Of a stretch of 64,000 bases of DNA, positions 44,621 through 56,292 are shown piece by piece. The DNA comes from Nemertoderma westbladi (lineage: Eukaryota > Xenacoelomorpha > Nemertodermatida > Nemertodermatidae), in contig JAUCBJ010007084.1 in NCBI GenBank assembly GCA_032718475.1, positions 22,524-86,523 on the forward strand. Reading direction: 5' to 3'. Made by a program: the position numbers and the translations under genes. The notes under the pieces were generated by a model, which saw nothing but the letters and a program-made list of their open reading frames with translations, had not been told where the DNA came from and made no database searches. Within the stretch, counting starts at the first letter, position 1; every line of letters starts with the position of its first letter.

Positions 44621-47045
44621 GAACGTTAGAATTCGAACGACGCAACGGACGCGAGCACGTCGACCACCATATCCAGATGATAGTAGTACTTCGAGCGAAT
44701 CGGATTACCCGAAACGCGAGGTATTTAGAACAGGGGCGGCCAATGAATACAAACGCGAGCGTTCAGACAACTCCTTTGCAGACAATCCTCCACAGAATAC
44801 ACCAACACAGAAGGCGTTACAACCAACGAACGCAATTAGTACACAACAGTTCGCCGACATTCTGCGACCAGTTGTCAATAAGTTGGCTCAGATCGAGGAA
44901 CGTCTAGAGGAAGGTTACACCGACAGTTCGAGAAATTCCGAATTCGAACACAATAGACACCCGAAGGAACCACAAAGACCGGTACCTTCAAACCCCACAT
45001 CGTATCAGGGAAAAGCGCCAAGAAGGGATATCAACCAGATTACCAACCAAGGACGCGAAACTCTGAACGTTGCCGAGGAGATAGCGAAATTCGCAGCCAG
45101 ACAAGGATTGCCGGTACAACAACCACCGAAGTTTTCCGGTAGCTCAAAACACTGGCATACTTTCGTAGACTATATCGAATCCCAGATCGCCGTGTGCGCC
45201 TTTACATCACGGGAGAAGTTCAATTACTTGCTCCAAACGTTGTCAGGAGAACCTAAACGTTTGGCGGAGACTTTCGTCGGTGTACCGGACGCTTTCGAAC
45301 TAGCGTACGATCGTTTAACTTCGATATACGGAGGTACAGTGAGCATGGCCAGGTCAGTAATAGAGGAACTCTGTAAGGGAGGGGCTATCACTAAACCCGT
45401 CGACTTACTAAAACTAGCTGACGAGATCAAGAACGCTATCACTACCTTAAGATCAATTGGACAACTTGATTACGGGAATACCCCTACAGTCCTATTAAAG
45501 ATCATAGGACGACTCCACCATCGACTACGTCGGGAGTGGAGAAAGGTCGAATACCAGCGAGAGGAGCGGGGAGGATTCTTAAAATTAGAAGATGTGTACC
45601 TTTTAATATCCAGGGAGGCGGTAGTAGAAACTCGATCTAACTACACCGACCAGCACATCGTGGCAGAAGGGATCACATTGCCATCCTCCAACCGACAAAA
45701 ACCCCAGACAACATCCACTAAGACGGCCACTTACACCACACCGACGGAATTACGACAATTCTCGGACGGTAGTAGGGTATCTGCGCCCATTGGGACAAAA
45801 CAGACGAGACAGCAACTTGGTACCGACTTTAGTGGCTGCCAATACTGCGAGCATCTAGGTAAGCGGTATATCGGTCACAAGTTACGAGGTTGTCGACAAT
45901 TTCGCGAGTTAAACTCGGAAGAACGACGGCTGCAAATACGGCCACTGGACTCTTGTTGGCGGTGTACGCGACACGGACACGTCCGTAAAGATTGCCCAAA
46001 TACCGACACTTGTCCATCCTGTGGACGCAACCACAACGGTCTGCTCCACACAGACAGCCACACGCCGACGAAACGCTTCGCCAGGGAACACCCGGAAGCA
46101 GCAGCGAGATGTGATGCGGCCTACCGAAAACGAGAATCGAAAACGACTCCAACCTTCGTGACCCATATTGAGGATTGCTTCTCAGAACAATCTGGATCGT
46201 CGGACGAAGAATCAGAAGACGACGACGTATATTCCAATGGAGACGAACAACCGTCGATTGCGCTTCTGACTACTGACCAACTGAAGGGATTCAGTGTAAT
46301 TCCGATTAAGGTTACTGGCACCAAGGGGAGCAAAAGAATCTACGCGATTCTAGATTCAGCCTCATCTCATAGCTACGTGGATGAAAAGATAGCTGACGTA
46401 GTGACGGACCTTAAACAAGGTAAGTGCGTCAGTTATACAGTAAGTAGTATGCACGGACAGCGTGCAATGCCAGTGACACGAGTTAAGTTGGACTTAGACT
46501 CTCTTCTTCCAAAATCGCAGCACAGCGAGAGGGAGAGGTCTTTGTTGCCCTTTAAAGATCTAACCTTTGCGGCCACGAAGGACTTTAGTAACCTACTAGG
46601 TCCAGTGCCGGAACAATCTCTAGAGGACCGTAAGTATTTCAGACACCTTGGTGTACCCGAATGTCCTGTCAATTATAGATCGGTAGCAATGCTGATTGGG
46701 ACGGACCAATTCAACCTACATCAGGTGTGGGAAACCAGACCATCGGCAGTTGTAGCGGGAAACGCATACGCCTGCAGAACGCCGATAGGGTGGTATACTC
46801 GAGCGCCTGTGCGCACACTAGACGTAAGTGACGAGGAAGACAATGTACAGAGTACATGTAGTTTATTAACTACAAATTCAATTCATTCCTTTTCACACGA
46901 CGTGAACCATACTACACTACAGACGACAAAACATGACAGACGTGTAACTAGTATGATAAGTCACAAGGAGCAGCTAACCCACCAGGTGAGTTTAGAACTT
47001 GGGGAGAAGACGAGTCAGCTAGAGATTCCATCGACGACAGATGAT

Positions 47046-47059
47046 AGGCTTGCGAGTCT
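47046..47059 (-). repeat. A/C-type dispersed hairpin, site 3 of C (protease-RT)
   Basis: AGGCT-TGCG-AGTCT on the plus strand, inverted relative to the other C sites; it codes DRLASLPTP. Confidence 0.75.
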
Positions 47060-49073
47060 ACCTACCCCAATAACCTCAACAGTGCCCGTCGATATCGATG
47101 ATGACGCGTTGAAAATTCATCAGTTGGAACAAGCCGCTTTGGACAAAGAATTAACGGAGAAGACTATCAGGTGGTTAGAACAAGATACAGCTGAACCTGG
47201 TAGCTACGAACCTTGTATGTCGGAACAGGAGAAACAATCTTTGAAGATCATGGAAGATACTATCCACCAGACGAAAGACGGACATTATGAGGTAGGGATG
47301 TTATGGCGTAGCCAAAGCCCTAAACTCATAAACAACTATCCACTAGCCTTGAGACGTCTACACTCAATACGGCAACGTCTATTAAAGGACGAGAAAGCCC
47401 ATCTGCAGTACAACACCCAGATGGAGACGTATTTGACTAAAGGATACGCTATCCGAATGACGAACCCGGAGATAGTGACTGACCAAACATATTACTTGCC
47501 ACATCACTATGTGAGACACCCCGACAAACCAGACAAAGTACGCGTAGTCAACGACTGTGCGGCTCTGTTTGAGGGAATGTCCCTCAATAGTGAGTTGATG
47601 GATGGACCAAACATGAATAATTATCTAATGGGGGTGATTATGTGCTTCCGTCAGCGTCAAGTAGCCTTTACTTGCGACGTCGAAGCGATGTTTCACCAAG
47701 TGAAAGCGTTAGAGTGAGACAGAGACAGTTTGCGGTTCCTCTGGTACCCGGAAGGAGATTTAAGTCTACCACCGGCGACTTACCAAATGCAAGTTCGCGT
47801 TTTCGGTGCCAGAGACAGCCCAAATTGCACGATGTACGCCCTAAAGCAGGCCGCTAGAGATCAGAAACACCTATATGACCCAGAGATAATTAAAATCGTA
47901 GAACGGGACTTTTACGTCGATGACGGTTTACAGAGTTGCGACACAGTAGAACGTGCTACAACAGTAGCACATCAATTACGGGACTGCTTAGCGGGCGGAG
48001 GTTTTAACCTCACCAAATTCGCCTCAAACAGTGCCGAATTAGTAGACTCATTCGGGACGACTGAGCGTGGAAGTGGTGACATAGACCTAGAGTTCGAACC
48101 ACTACCGACGACTAAGGTGTTAGGGCTCTTTTGGGACCCAAACACAGACAACTTCCGAGTGAAAGTGCGACTGGACAGTCAAGAGAACACACTGACAAAG
48201 AGATCATGCTTGTCAAAGTTGAGCCGATTGTTCGATCCGTTAGGATTCATCAGTCCAGTGATACTGCAAGCCCGCATTTATATGCGCAGTATATGGAAGG
48301 ATGGACTAACATGGGACGAGCCGATCTCATCAGACCAAGTGGACTTATGGAAGACCTGGGAGGCAGAATTATCTTCGCTAGAGGATTATTTCATACCCAG
48401 GATTTACTTTCCATTACGAAGTACATTTCCTGACAACTTGGAACTACACTGTTTTTCTGACGCCAGTGACAACGGTTTTGGTGTGGCAGCGTACTTGCGC
48501 AGACAAGTAGAATCAGACGAGTTCGATGTTTCGCTCATTACTTCTAAGGCTAAGACCATGCCTACTAAGTATATGACGACACCACGAGCCGAGCTACAAG
48601 CCGCAACCCTGTCAACCACCATCGTGAACCTCATACAGACAGAACTACAGTCGAGTTTACAGATATTTTATTGGACTGACGCGACGTTGGTTTTATTTTA
48701 CATAAACAACGACACACTCGAATTCAAGACATTCGTAGCTAACCGTCGCGCGGAAATTCTAGATCGTTCAATAAAAGAGGATTGGCGACATTGTCCCGGA
48801 CCACAAAACCCAGCTGATATTGCGTCGCGAGGAATGATGCCTGAGGAATTCTGTAAACCGGAGAACAAAGAATTTTGGCAACACGGACCACAATTCTTAC
48901 AAGGTTCAACACTACATTGGCCGCCACTATACGACAACAAATCTAACACCATCCCCAAGGACGCCGAAATCAAGAAACCAAAAAAGGGGAAGACAAAGAA
49001 AAGGACAACGGCGGCAAAACTCAAGAAAAAACCGAATGCGAAATGGAAAGATATAACTTCAAAGGTCAAGAGA

Positions 49074-49093
49074 GGAAGACTTGCGAGCCTTTC
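49074..49093 (+). repeat. A/C-type dispersed hairpin, site 4 of C (linker)
   Basis: Core AGACT-TGCG-AGCCT, coding GRLASLS. The flanks AGAgGAAG and CTTTCT extend the stem, with GATAT/ATATC further out. Confidence 0.75.
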
Positions 49094-49119
49094 TACACCA
49101 GACATATCGCCAGACTGTC

Positions 49120-49385
49120 AGCCAGACACATTACTAGACAGTCGACTAGACATTTTGTCAGAAACATCACAAAATGTTCTACCGGACATTAGTAATGTAT
49201 TGACAAACAGTAAAGCCGCAGTTTCCCTATTGGATCGGCCTTCTATTGACAAACAACCAGATACGTTACCAGACGTATCGCCAGACACATTACTAGACAG
49301 TCGACCAGACATTAGTAATGTATTGACAAACAGTAAAGCCGCAGTTTCCCTATTGGAGCGGCCTTGTATTGACAAACTACCAATT
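49120..49385 (+). repeat. duplicated block in RNase H-integrase linker of C
   Basis: Two in-frame copies of a block coding ISNVLTNSKAAVSLL followed by a DRP/ERP...IDK motif. A has one copy, so this is a recent in-frame duplication in a disordered linker. Confidence 0.75.
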
Positions 49386-51281
49386 TTGACACGCTTGAGC
49401 AACCATAAGCACGGTGAAACCTCATGTATTACAGATGTGGGTAGTACCTACGCTAATGTAAATACAGGTGTTACTTTGCGCTCAAGAGACATACCGAACT
49501 TGCAACCTATGGTGAGACCTGGGATTAATGTCGGCAGGAAAATAAGTTTACCAAAACCTGCTGACCCCATAGAGTTCAAACCACCATTAACGATCGACTT
49601 ACAAAGTACTGACGATCAAGGTAAGAAGACGAAGAAGGACAAATTACTTGTAGACCCGGACGGATCAACAGTCAACAAGGGAATACTTACCGGCGGACCC
49701 GTGGGCCCTTCTAGTAATTCAAAACCTTCCAAAATCTCCATTAACTTACCTGATGACGTCACAAATACTCACGTAGATCGTATTGTAAACTTAACAGATT
49801 CTTGGTCAAACGCTTGCCGAAAATTAGCGTGGATTGTACGTTTTGTACAATACGTAAAAGGCAAACGGGACTTTACACGTCGACTTACATTGGCTGAGAT
49901 TGACAGGTGTGAAATTATATTAATTCGCCATTATCAACTGCGATATTTCGCGCGCGAATTCACATCTATAAATCAAGGCCTACCAATCAAGTCGTCACCA
50001 ATACTGAGTTGGAGTCCGATAATTTATAATGGCTTAATTTGTCATAAATCTCGGCTTCAAAACATTGACTTTAACACAAACTTTAGGTACCCAATAATAA
50101 TACCGCAACACCACGAACTACAACGTGCAATGATACTGGACGCACATCTACATCTGAAACACGCTGGAAGACACCACTGTCTTTCCTACTTACGTACTAG
50201 ATTTGTATTAATTAGACCCAGTAAAGCGTTAAGTTCAGTGACACGTACGTGTATTATTTGTAAAAAGGTACATTCTAGAATAGGTACCCAAGAAATGAGT
50301 GAACTACCACAAGCACGACTTCAAGCATTCAGACCACCTTTTACAGAGACTGGAATTGATTGCTTTGGTCCCATACATACGAAACGTGGACGTATACTAG
50401 TAAAACGCTGGGGACTGATTTTCACATGTATGTCCAGTAGGGCAGTTCACATTGAACGTGTGATGGATCTTTCCACCAACGCGTTTATACTAGCACTGCG
50501 GCGATTTATCGCTAGACGCGGACTAGTGAAATGCTTGTACTCAGACCAAGGGACAAACTTTGTTGGTGCTCGGAATGAGATTGCTAGAGCCTTTAAGAAA
50601 CTAGATCATGATCAAATCTCGAACGAACTGCAACCTCACAAGATTGTTTGGAAGTTCAATCCTCCAGATAGTCCTTGGAGAGGCGGAGTCTGGGAGAGAT
50701 TGATTAGATCTATAAAGACAGCCATGGCAAAGGTCATTCCAGTAAACCACATACTGACAGACGACCAACTGACAACATTGTTTGTTGAAATCGAGGCAAT
50801 ACTAAATACTAGACCAATAGTATTAGTACCCGATGACAAACAATCTCAGTTCCCTTTGACACCGGCACACCTGCTTATGCAGGCACCGACCACTTTGACG
50901 CCGATTTCTATTCCAATAGAAAGCGACAGCTACGGTAGAAAAGCGTGGAAAATCACGCAACTACTGGCTAACAAATTCTGGGAAATATGGCAAAACCATT
51001 ATTTGCCCTCTATTTCTGCCAGAACAAACTGGTACAATAACACCCGCGCATTAAAGCCGGGAGATCACGTGCTGTTAGCGGAAGTGAATCTAAAAAGACG
51101 CTTCTGGATAACAGGTGTAATTTTAGCCACACATCCATCTATGGATGGAGTGACAAGGACTGTGACAGTACGGACAATTGACGGTCGTACAGTAGACAGA
51201 CCGACTCAACATCTCGTACTTCTTGAAGAGACTCGTAACGAGTCTGGAGACTACAAATCTCCACCTAATACTAGTAAATAA

Positions 51282-51939
51282 TTAGGAGTTTACAAATAGA
51301 TTCCACGTACCTGTACACCGTAGTAAGGACAGCGGTAGAATTCCATTGTCTTTATATGTGAACATTGATGGTAGTACCCTTATGTCTCACATAGGAGCGG
51401 GATTTGTAGGTATAAGAAATGGAATTCTACTTGGAACTCACAATATTGAGACATTTTCGAAATTTTAGACAATCCATTTGGATTTGAAAATTTTTAAAAT
51501 TTTCTCCAGTGAATAGATTTCAGGGTACAGTCGGGTGGAACTTAAAATTAGAGAAACAAGAGAGGAAGACTTGCGAGCCTTTCTTAAAAATTTTTTAATT
51601 AAATTTTACACGGTCTTGTTTCAATAAGTTACGTCAAAATAGACTCCCCTATATTTATTACTAATTCTTGACTGCTTATTTTCTGATAATAGTTTGGGAT
51701 CAAAAGTGAGTATTTTAGACTCACAGCCAGTTTAGCCCAAATTCGTTTTTATTTCGGCAAAAAATTTTAGATAAGAAGCAGCGTGTCATTAAAGAAACCC
51801 TAGATCTTAGGCTATGGGTAGGAGGTTAGAGCGTTGTCGAGCCCAAAGGGCAGACGAAACTCTCACGTCTCCTCACAACTAACTACAAACTCTGTTGTAT
51901 TCCCTCTAGTAGTAATGATTATGTAACTACACCCTAATT
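51282..51939 (+). other. pol-ORF3 spacer of element C
   Basis: Noncoding. Contains dispersed hairpin site 5 and, 31 bp before the ORF3 ATG, the pyrimidine-rich TATTCCCTCTAG (51898-51909), conserved in A and a candidate 3' splice site for an ORF3 mRNA. A short uORF (ATGATTATGTAA) follows it. Confidence 0.55.
51564..51583 (+). repeat. A/C-type dispersed hairpin, site 5 of C (spacer)
   Basis: Core AGACT-TGCG-AGCCT with AAGA/TCTT next to it. Further out TTAAAATTA faces TAATTAAATTTTA, so the whole can form a long arm. Confidence 0.75.
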
Positions 51940-54900
51940 ATGGAGAAAGGGATACAAGGAGAGCCGAGATGGGGATATGATATCCAAGAGGAGGCAGCAG
52001 CGCCATTCGAAAGATTTGGAGCCAAGGATTACACTATATTCGGTATAAAAGAATTATCGGAAAGTACAGCGAAACTCGCGAGAACTAAATATGACTCGAA
52101 TGTATTAAAGAGAAGGCAAAACGCATTAAACGAAAGAATCGAAAGTTTGCGCCAAACCTTCAACGAACTTTACCCGTACGATGCTTTGTGTGATACGGGA
52201 GACATTAGCGAAGACCCCGATACTGAAATTAGTCGTTTGTATCATACCATGCAATACCTAAAGGCGCACGAACCTATGCCCGCGGTACGCGATGAATTCG
52301 ATGGAATGCATCTTTACAGACGAACTCGAGGGGACGATAGAGAAACCAAGGAAGCATTTTCAGTTTATAAACTTTATTATCAATGCGGTTCTTGTATGCG
52401 CGAACAACGAAATGCGATTCCGATGCGTTTGAATAAGGAAAATCCCGAACCGATATTGGCGAGGTGTTCGAATCATCAACAACTACGCTACCAGGAAGGA
52501 GGGTATCCTTTATCGAATCCATATCATTCATTTGCTATGACCGGACCAAAGGCGGGAGAAACTGTCATTTACCCACCTAAGGTTGTTGAACCCGATGTAT
52601 TTGAACTTACGCTGGACGAGGCGAATCAGTCAACCCGCGAAAAGAAAGAAGCTCTTAGCCTATACAGAGCCTATAAGGCTTTCGAGAAAGGTGAGATGGA
52701 AGAATGGGGTGGAAGACTCGCGAGCCTACCTTGCCATTGGACGTCACACGATCAAACTTCAGCTAAGGAGATGACACCGGAAGTTTTCGAGAGCATAAAC
52801 TTTGCTCAAAACGTTATTCAGAGACTACAGATTGCATCCCCGGAGAGGCCAAGAGAAATGCAACCGTATAGTACTTCAACTACGAAACCATTGAGTACGA
52901 CACTCAATTTCCCTATTAGTATACCAGTCCGACAGGATACGACGTACGAAATACCCATCGTGGATCATCCAGAAATCATTTCAAACTTGGAGTTTCTTCC
53001 TGCAGTTGTTTTCAGCGATATGAGTAAGATATATGATTTACGTAGACATATTACTCAAAAGGTCGTGTACAACGTTCCACCTCATATTCAAGACTTTAAG
53101 GAACTGGATAGAGCTGGTGCCGATATAGCTCCGAGTAATCTGAAAGGATATCTAACCAAGACGATTCGTTTATGGATTGGAACCGGAACCTTCGAGTCGG
53201 ATACAGATATTGCCGCAGATTGGCGAGGTAAGGTTATTCGTTTCGAAGATGATAAGGACATAGAGAAGATTTGGCAACCTTCGGAAGAATTGTTGGATGA
53301 ATGGACTAGGACGTTTAGATCGTTTCAGGAAAACGGTTATATGTTTTATGATAACGAGGGCGGCAGTCATCAGCAGAGTTTGACTTCTAAGACTATACAG
53401 ATTAGAGCGGCGGACGGAGTCCTGCACGTTTTCAGTAGACAGAGGAGCGACAAACGAATGCCGATACCTCCAGCGAATACAAAGCGACACCATCTTATCA
53501 CCGATATAGTAAAGAAGATGGACCAAGCTTGTAATATTGACGCTAGAATGCAACCGAAGATGGTAAGAAACATGATTTTAGATAAAACTGTTGTAAAGGT
53601 TGGATCAGGAGTAAGGGAGGATTTAATTAGCGACTTCGCCGGCATGACGGACAGCGATGACCGACTACCGACACCATACGTCGACACTCGACCTCTTATT
53701 CTGTGGTCTATAGAACAGGGATATTTTCGTGAGTATAATACTCAGAAGACTGGAACTGGATACATTTCCTACCTGTTATTCAATTGGGATTATAAGGAAG
53801 GTAAGAGAAACAAGTATATTGAAACTTATGGAGAAGGTGATACTCCAGATATGAGTGAGTTTGAATCACAGCTTAAATGGAGAGGATGCGTGTATTGGGC
53901 TATTACGTCACCTCCAAGAGCGGTCTTACAATATTATTTAGCAATAGAGTCGTCAGTGAATGTTTGCCTAATCGCCGACATTGTGTCTCGGACTCTCAAA
54001 AGACATCCACTTTGTCTCGGAGAAGATCATACGTTCTACATGGAAGGGAGAATTCGTACCGACGTGTTTAGACGATTCCTTGAACCCTTCTACAACTCCG
54101 ACGCTCAGTGTAATGCCTTTACTCGAGCAGGATTTAGTATATTTCGAGACGTGTATCTTCGCTGTGCGGGATCTCTTATCGAAAGACCATCTATGTTTAC
54201 ATTGTTACCCTATGAAGGAGAACGTATCGTGGAAATTACGGATGAATCACGGCAGACGCGCGCGCCTATCGGTCACCTTGGTGATGAATTCGAAGTAACT
54301 ACTACGATCGCCGACGATCCTTTAGAGGAACTTCTTGAGATAGAAAGGAACCTCCCGAAGAAATCTCAGACGGAGATTCGACAACTTGAAGCAACAGATG
54401 CTATAGTTTGTATACAACCTTCAGAAACCTACCAACCCATAGACCCAGATGATTACGATTATAGTATGGGAGGAAGCGCTCGACCGATTGGAGATCTTAT
54501 ATACGAACGAGTGTGGTACCCTGCTAATACGATGTGTAGTAAATGTGGCGTCGCTGGACATCATATGGCAAAGTGCAGTGGAAAGCACATTACTACGACT
54601 CAGCTAATCTGTGGATGGTGTGGGGATCAAGGGTCTCATACCTTTTATACTTGCTGGAGATTTATGGCTCAGTGTACTTATTGCAATATAAAGGGACATC
54701 GAGCATCTGAATGCCAACTAAGGGACATACCTTATGAACACGAATCTGTAAAACTCGTGAGGAAGTTATTTGATGAGTGGGAAGATTTAGCCGACGAACA
54801 TGTATCAGCACAAAGAAGACGGTTTCCGATGAGAGCGCATCTCGGATTTTGGGCGGTAAATCCTCAGACGATGATGTCGGAAGGATATATCTCCGCTATG

Positions 54901-55665
54901 CCCCAATATGACGAACTTATCGAGGTTGTCGATATTTTGCCCCACGACAGCGGATTCCGAGTGGTGCGCGAGTATCTGTTACAAATTCACCCGGATAACA
55001 AAAACACGTGGAATTTTCAGAAAGTCGTTAATCGGATTACGTATGGTGAATTCGATCGTTTCCGAACTGAAAAGCGGAACAAGGGAGCTTGGTTAACCGT
55101 CGCATGGGCGTACCGAGCCGCGTTTTACCACAAACGTATACGAGCGAGCGTATTCGAGGAAGAAGAGGTCCTAGAGGCGACAAATATACCAGCCACTCCG
55201 GTTGCGCCGTCTGCACGTCACCCTCGGGAGGACGGGCAGGGTAGGATCATACGGGTCCAGAAGGTGGGCCAACAATTGAAGAAAATTATTAATGTAGAAG
55301 AACGCAAGGGAGTTGAGCCGACCATTCGAGTCACTCGGGATACGGTATCACTTCCAAGAGAACCAGTAGGAGGATCGGGACATACACCAGCTGATCAACA
55401 GGGGGCGCAAGCTACTCTTGGGTCTGCGTCGTCCGCCTTTCGCGCGTTCCCAGACGTTCTACCAATTGTAGTGACGACTGATCGGTCACGAGGAATTGGT
55501 CGAGGTTTTGGGATGCCAAATAGACGAATTTGCGAGGAAATGGTCGCACCGTCTCTCAACGTCCCAAGTAAACCAGTGACTCGCCCCATTAGTCCCATAT
55601 CGCGAGCAAAGTCACCTGTGCGTAGTTTTCGAGGACGCGGCAGGGCTCGATCAACTAAGCGATAA
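51940..55665 (+). CDS. ORF3 of element C: zinc-knuckle, DEDD-exonuclease-like protein
   Basis: Uninterrupted 1241-codon ORF, starting MEKGIQGEPRWGY like the other copies. Residue map: zinc site C149/C152 ... C176/H179; MFYDNEGG with D471 and E473; TSKTIQIRAADGVLHVF following as the next strand; KVGSGVREDL with D561; LQYYLAIES with Y666 and E670; CCHC knuckles CSKCGVAGHHMAKC, CGWCGDQGSHTFYTC and CTYCNIKGHRASEC at 866-925; a basic C-terminus with RSFRGRGRARSTKR. The motif order and the surrounding text (SKTIQI..., KVGxGV..DL, LQYYLAxE) fit an RNase D/WRN-type DEDDy fold with Glu as the fourth acidic residue. No membrane segment. It may process or protect cDNA/RNA or counter host RNA silencing; all such roles are inference. 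It stayed open while gag-pol of the same copy collected stops. Confidence 0.88.
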   Translation: MEKGIQGEPRWGYDIQEEAAAPFERFGAKDYTIFGIKELSESTAKLARTKYDSNVLKRRQNALNERIESLRQTFNELYPYDALCDTGDISEDPDTEISRLYHTMQYLKAHEPMPAVRDEFDGMHLYRRTRGDDRETKEAFSVYKLYYQCGSCMREQRNAIPMRLNKENPEPILARCSNHQQLRYQEGGYPLSNPYHSFAMTGPKAGETVIYPPKVVEPDVFELTLDEANQSTREKKEALSLYRAYKAFEKGEMEEWGGRLASLPCHWTSHDQTSAKEMTPEVFESINFAQNVIQRLQIASPERPREMQPYSTSTTKPLSTTLNFPISIPVRQDTTYEIPIVDHPEIISNLEFLPAVVFSDMSKIYDLRRHITQKVVYNVPPHIQDFKELDRAGADIAPSNLKGYLTKTIRLWIGTGTFESDTDIAADWRGKVIRFEDDKDIEKIWQPSEELLDEWTRTFRSFQENGYMFYDNEGGSHQQSLTSKTIQIRAADGVLHVFSRQRSDKRMPIPPANTKRHHLITDIVKKMDQACNIDARMQPKMVRNMILDKTVVKVGSGVREDLISDFAGMTDSDDRLPTPYVDTRPLILWSIEQGYFREYNTQKTGTGYISYLLFNWDYKEGKRNKYIETYGEGDTPDMSEFESQLKWRGCVYWAITSPPRAVLQYYLAIESSVNVCLIADIVSRTLKRHPLCLGEDHTFYMEGRIRTDVFRRFLEPFYNSDAQCNAFTRAGFSIFRDVYLRCAGSLIERPSMFTLLPYEGERIVEITDESRQTRAPIGHLGDEFEVTTTIADDPLEELLEIERNLPKKSQTEIRQLEATDAIVCIQPSETYQPIDPDDYDYSMGGSARPIGDLIYERVWYPANTMCSKCGVAGHHMAKCSGKHITTTQLICGWCGDQGSHTFYTCWRFMAQCTYCNIKGHRASECQLRDIPYEHESVKLVRKLFDEWEDLADEHVSAQRRRFPMRAHLGFWAVNPQTMMSEGYISAMPQYDELIEVVDILPHDSGFRVVREYLLQIHPDNKNTWNFQKVVNRITYGEFDRFRTEKRNKGAWLTVAWAYRAAFYHKRIRASVFEEEEVLEATNIPATPVAPSARHPREDGQGRIIRVQKVGQQLKKIINVEERKGVEPTIRVTRDTVSLPREPVGGSGHTPADQQGAQATLGSASSAFRAFPDVLPIVVTTDRSRGIGRGFGMPNRRICEEMVAPSLNVPSKPVTRPISPISRAKSPVRSFRGRGRARSTKR
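52711..52730 (+). repeat. A/C-type dispersed hairpin, site 6 of C (ORF3)
   Basis: Core AGACT-CGCG-AGCCT, coding GGRLASLP, with GGT/ACC and AATGG/CCATT arms. Element B has its own palindrome here (7664-7681). Confidence 0.8.
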
Positions 55666-55686
55666 AAGGGAGGGCAAGGGTGGACG

Positions 55687-55704
55687 TAAGACTCGTGGGC
55701 CTTT
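55687..55704 (+). repeat. A/C-type dispersed hairpin, site 7 of C (after ORF3)
   Basis: Core AGACT-CGTG-GGCCT, twenty-odd bases after the ORF3 stop; the last stem pair is T.G. Confidence 0.65.
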
Positions 55705-56272
55705 CTTATGATTTTGTGATTTATTTTGAATTATATGTTTTATATTTAGAAAGTTTTGTATTCTGGGAAAGACTTATATTTAGTAAAACTTATATTTAGT
55801 AAAACTTATATTTTATATTTGTGCTTATTCCGAACTTATGCAATTTGTATTGTTCCGAATTTATGAAATTTAGAGAGTTTATATTTAGAAGGAACTTATA
55901 TTTGAAAGATTTATGTTTCATATTTGAAGATGCAAAGGAGTTTATATTATTCTAAACTTATGCAGTTTATATCTATATTTAGTAAGACTTATATTTGTAA
56001 GAATTTATATTTTATATTTGTGATTATTCCGAACTTATGCAATTTATATTATTCCGAACTTATGCAATTTATATTGTTCCGAATATTATGCAATTTATAT
56101 TTTATAAGCAGTATTTGTATTTACAGTGAAATAGAAAGTTTTATAGATAGAAAATTTTGTGCTCAGAAAGACTCATATTTGTAATTATTCCAAACTTATG
56201 CAATCTACATTTAGGTACGAAAGTATTTGTAATTACTTGAATTTATGCAATATTTGAGATGCAATAGTAGAT

Positions 56273-56292
56273 GGAAGACTCGCGAGCCTTTC
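56273..56292 (+). repeat. A/C-type dispersed hairpin, site 8 of C (3' UTR)
   Basis: Core AGACT-CGCG-AGCCT with outer arms CAATA/TATTG. Confidence 0.75.

Larger units (their letters stand above)
43821..51281 (+). pseudogene. pol: gag-pol of element C (one in-frame TGA)
   Basis: Long polyprotein frame from 43821 to 51281, closed once by TGA at 47715-47717 where A has CGA. Order: repeat region; DUF1759-like capsid (KFAARQGLPVQQPPKFSGS); knuckle CWRCTRHGHVRKDC with CPSCGRNHNGLLH; DUF1758-like protease (AILDSASS); RT (VNDCAALFEGMSLNSELMDG, then FYVDDG after the TGA); A17 region (LFDPLGFISPVI); RNase H (HCFSDASDNGFG, PRAELQ); NPADIASRG; linker with a duplicated block; integrase HHCC (HLKHAGRHHC ... 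CIICKK); core GIDCFGP, YSDQGTNF, VWERLIRS; C-terminal DUF5641-like KRRFWITGVIL. Apart from the TGA all catalytic motifs are present. Confidence 0.92.

Noticed and set aside
44263-44907. Second-frame ORF over the gag repeats of C
   Set aside because: Open only because the 81-bp repeat lacks stops in that frame; no support from A.
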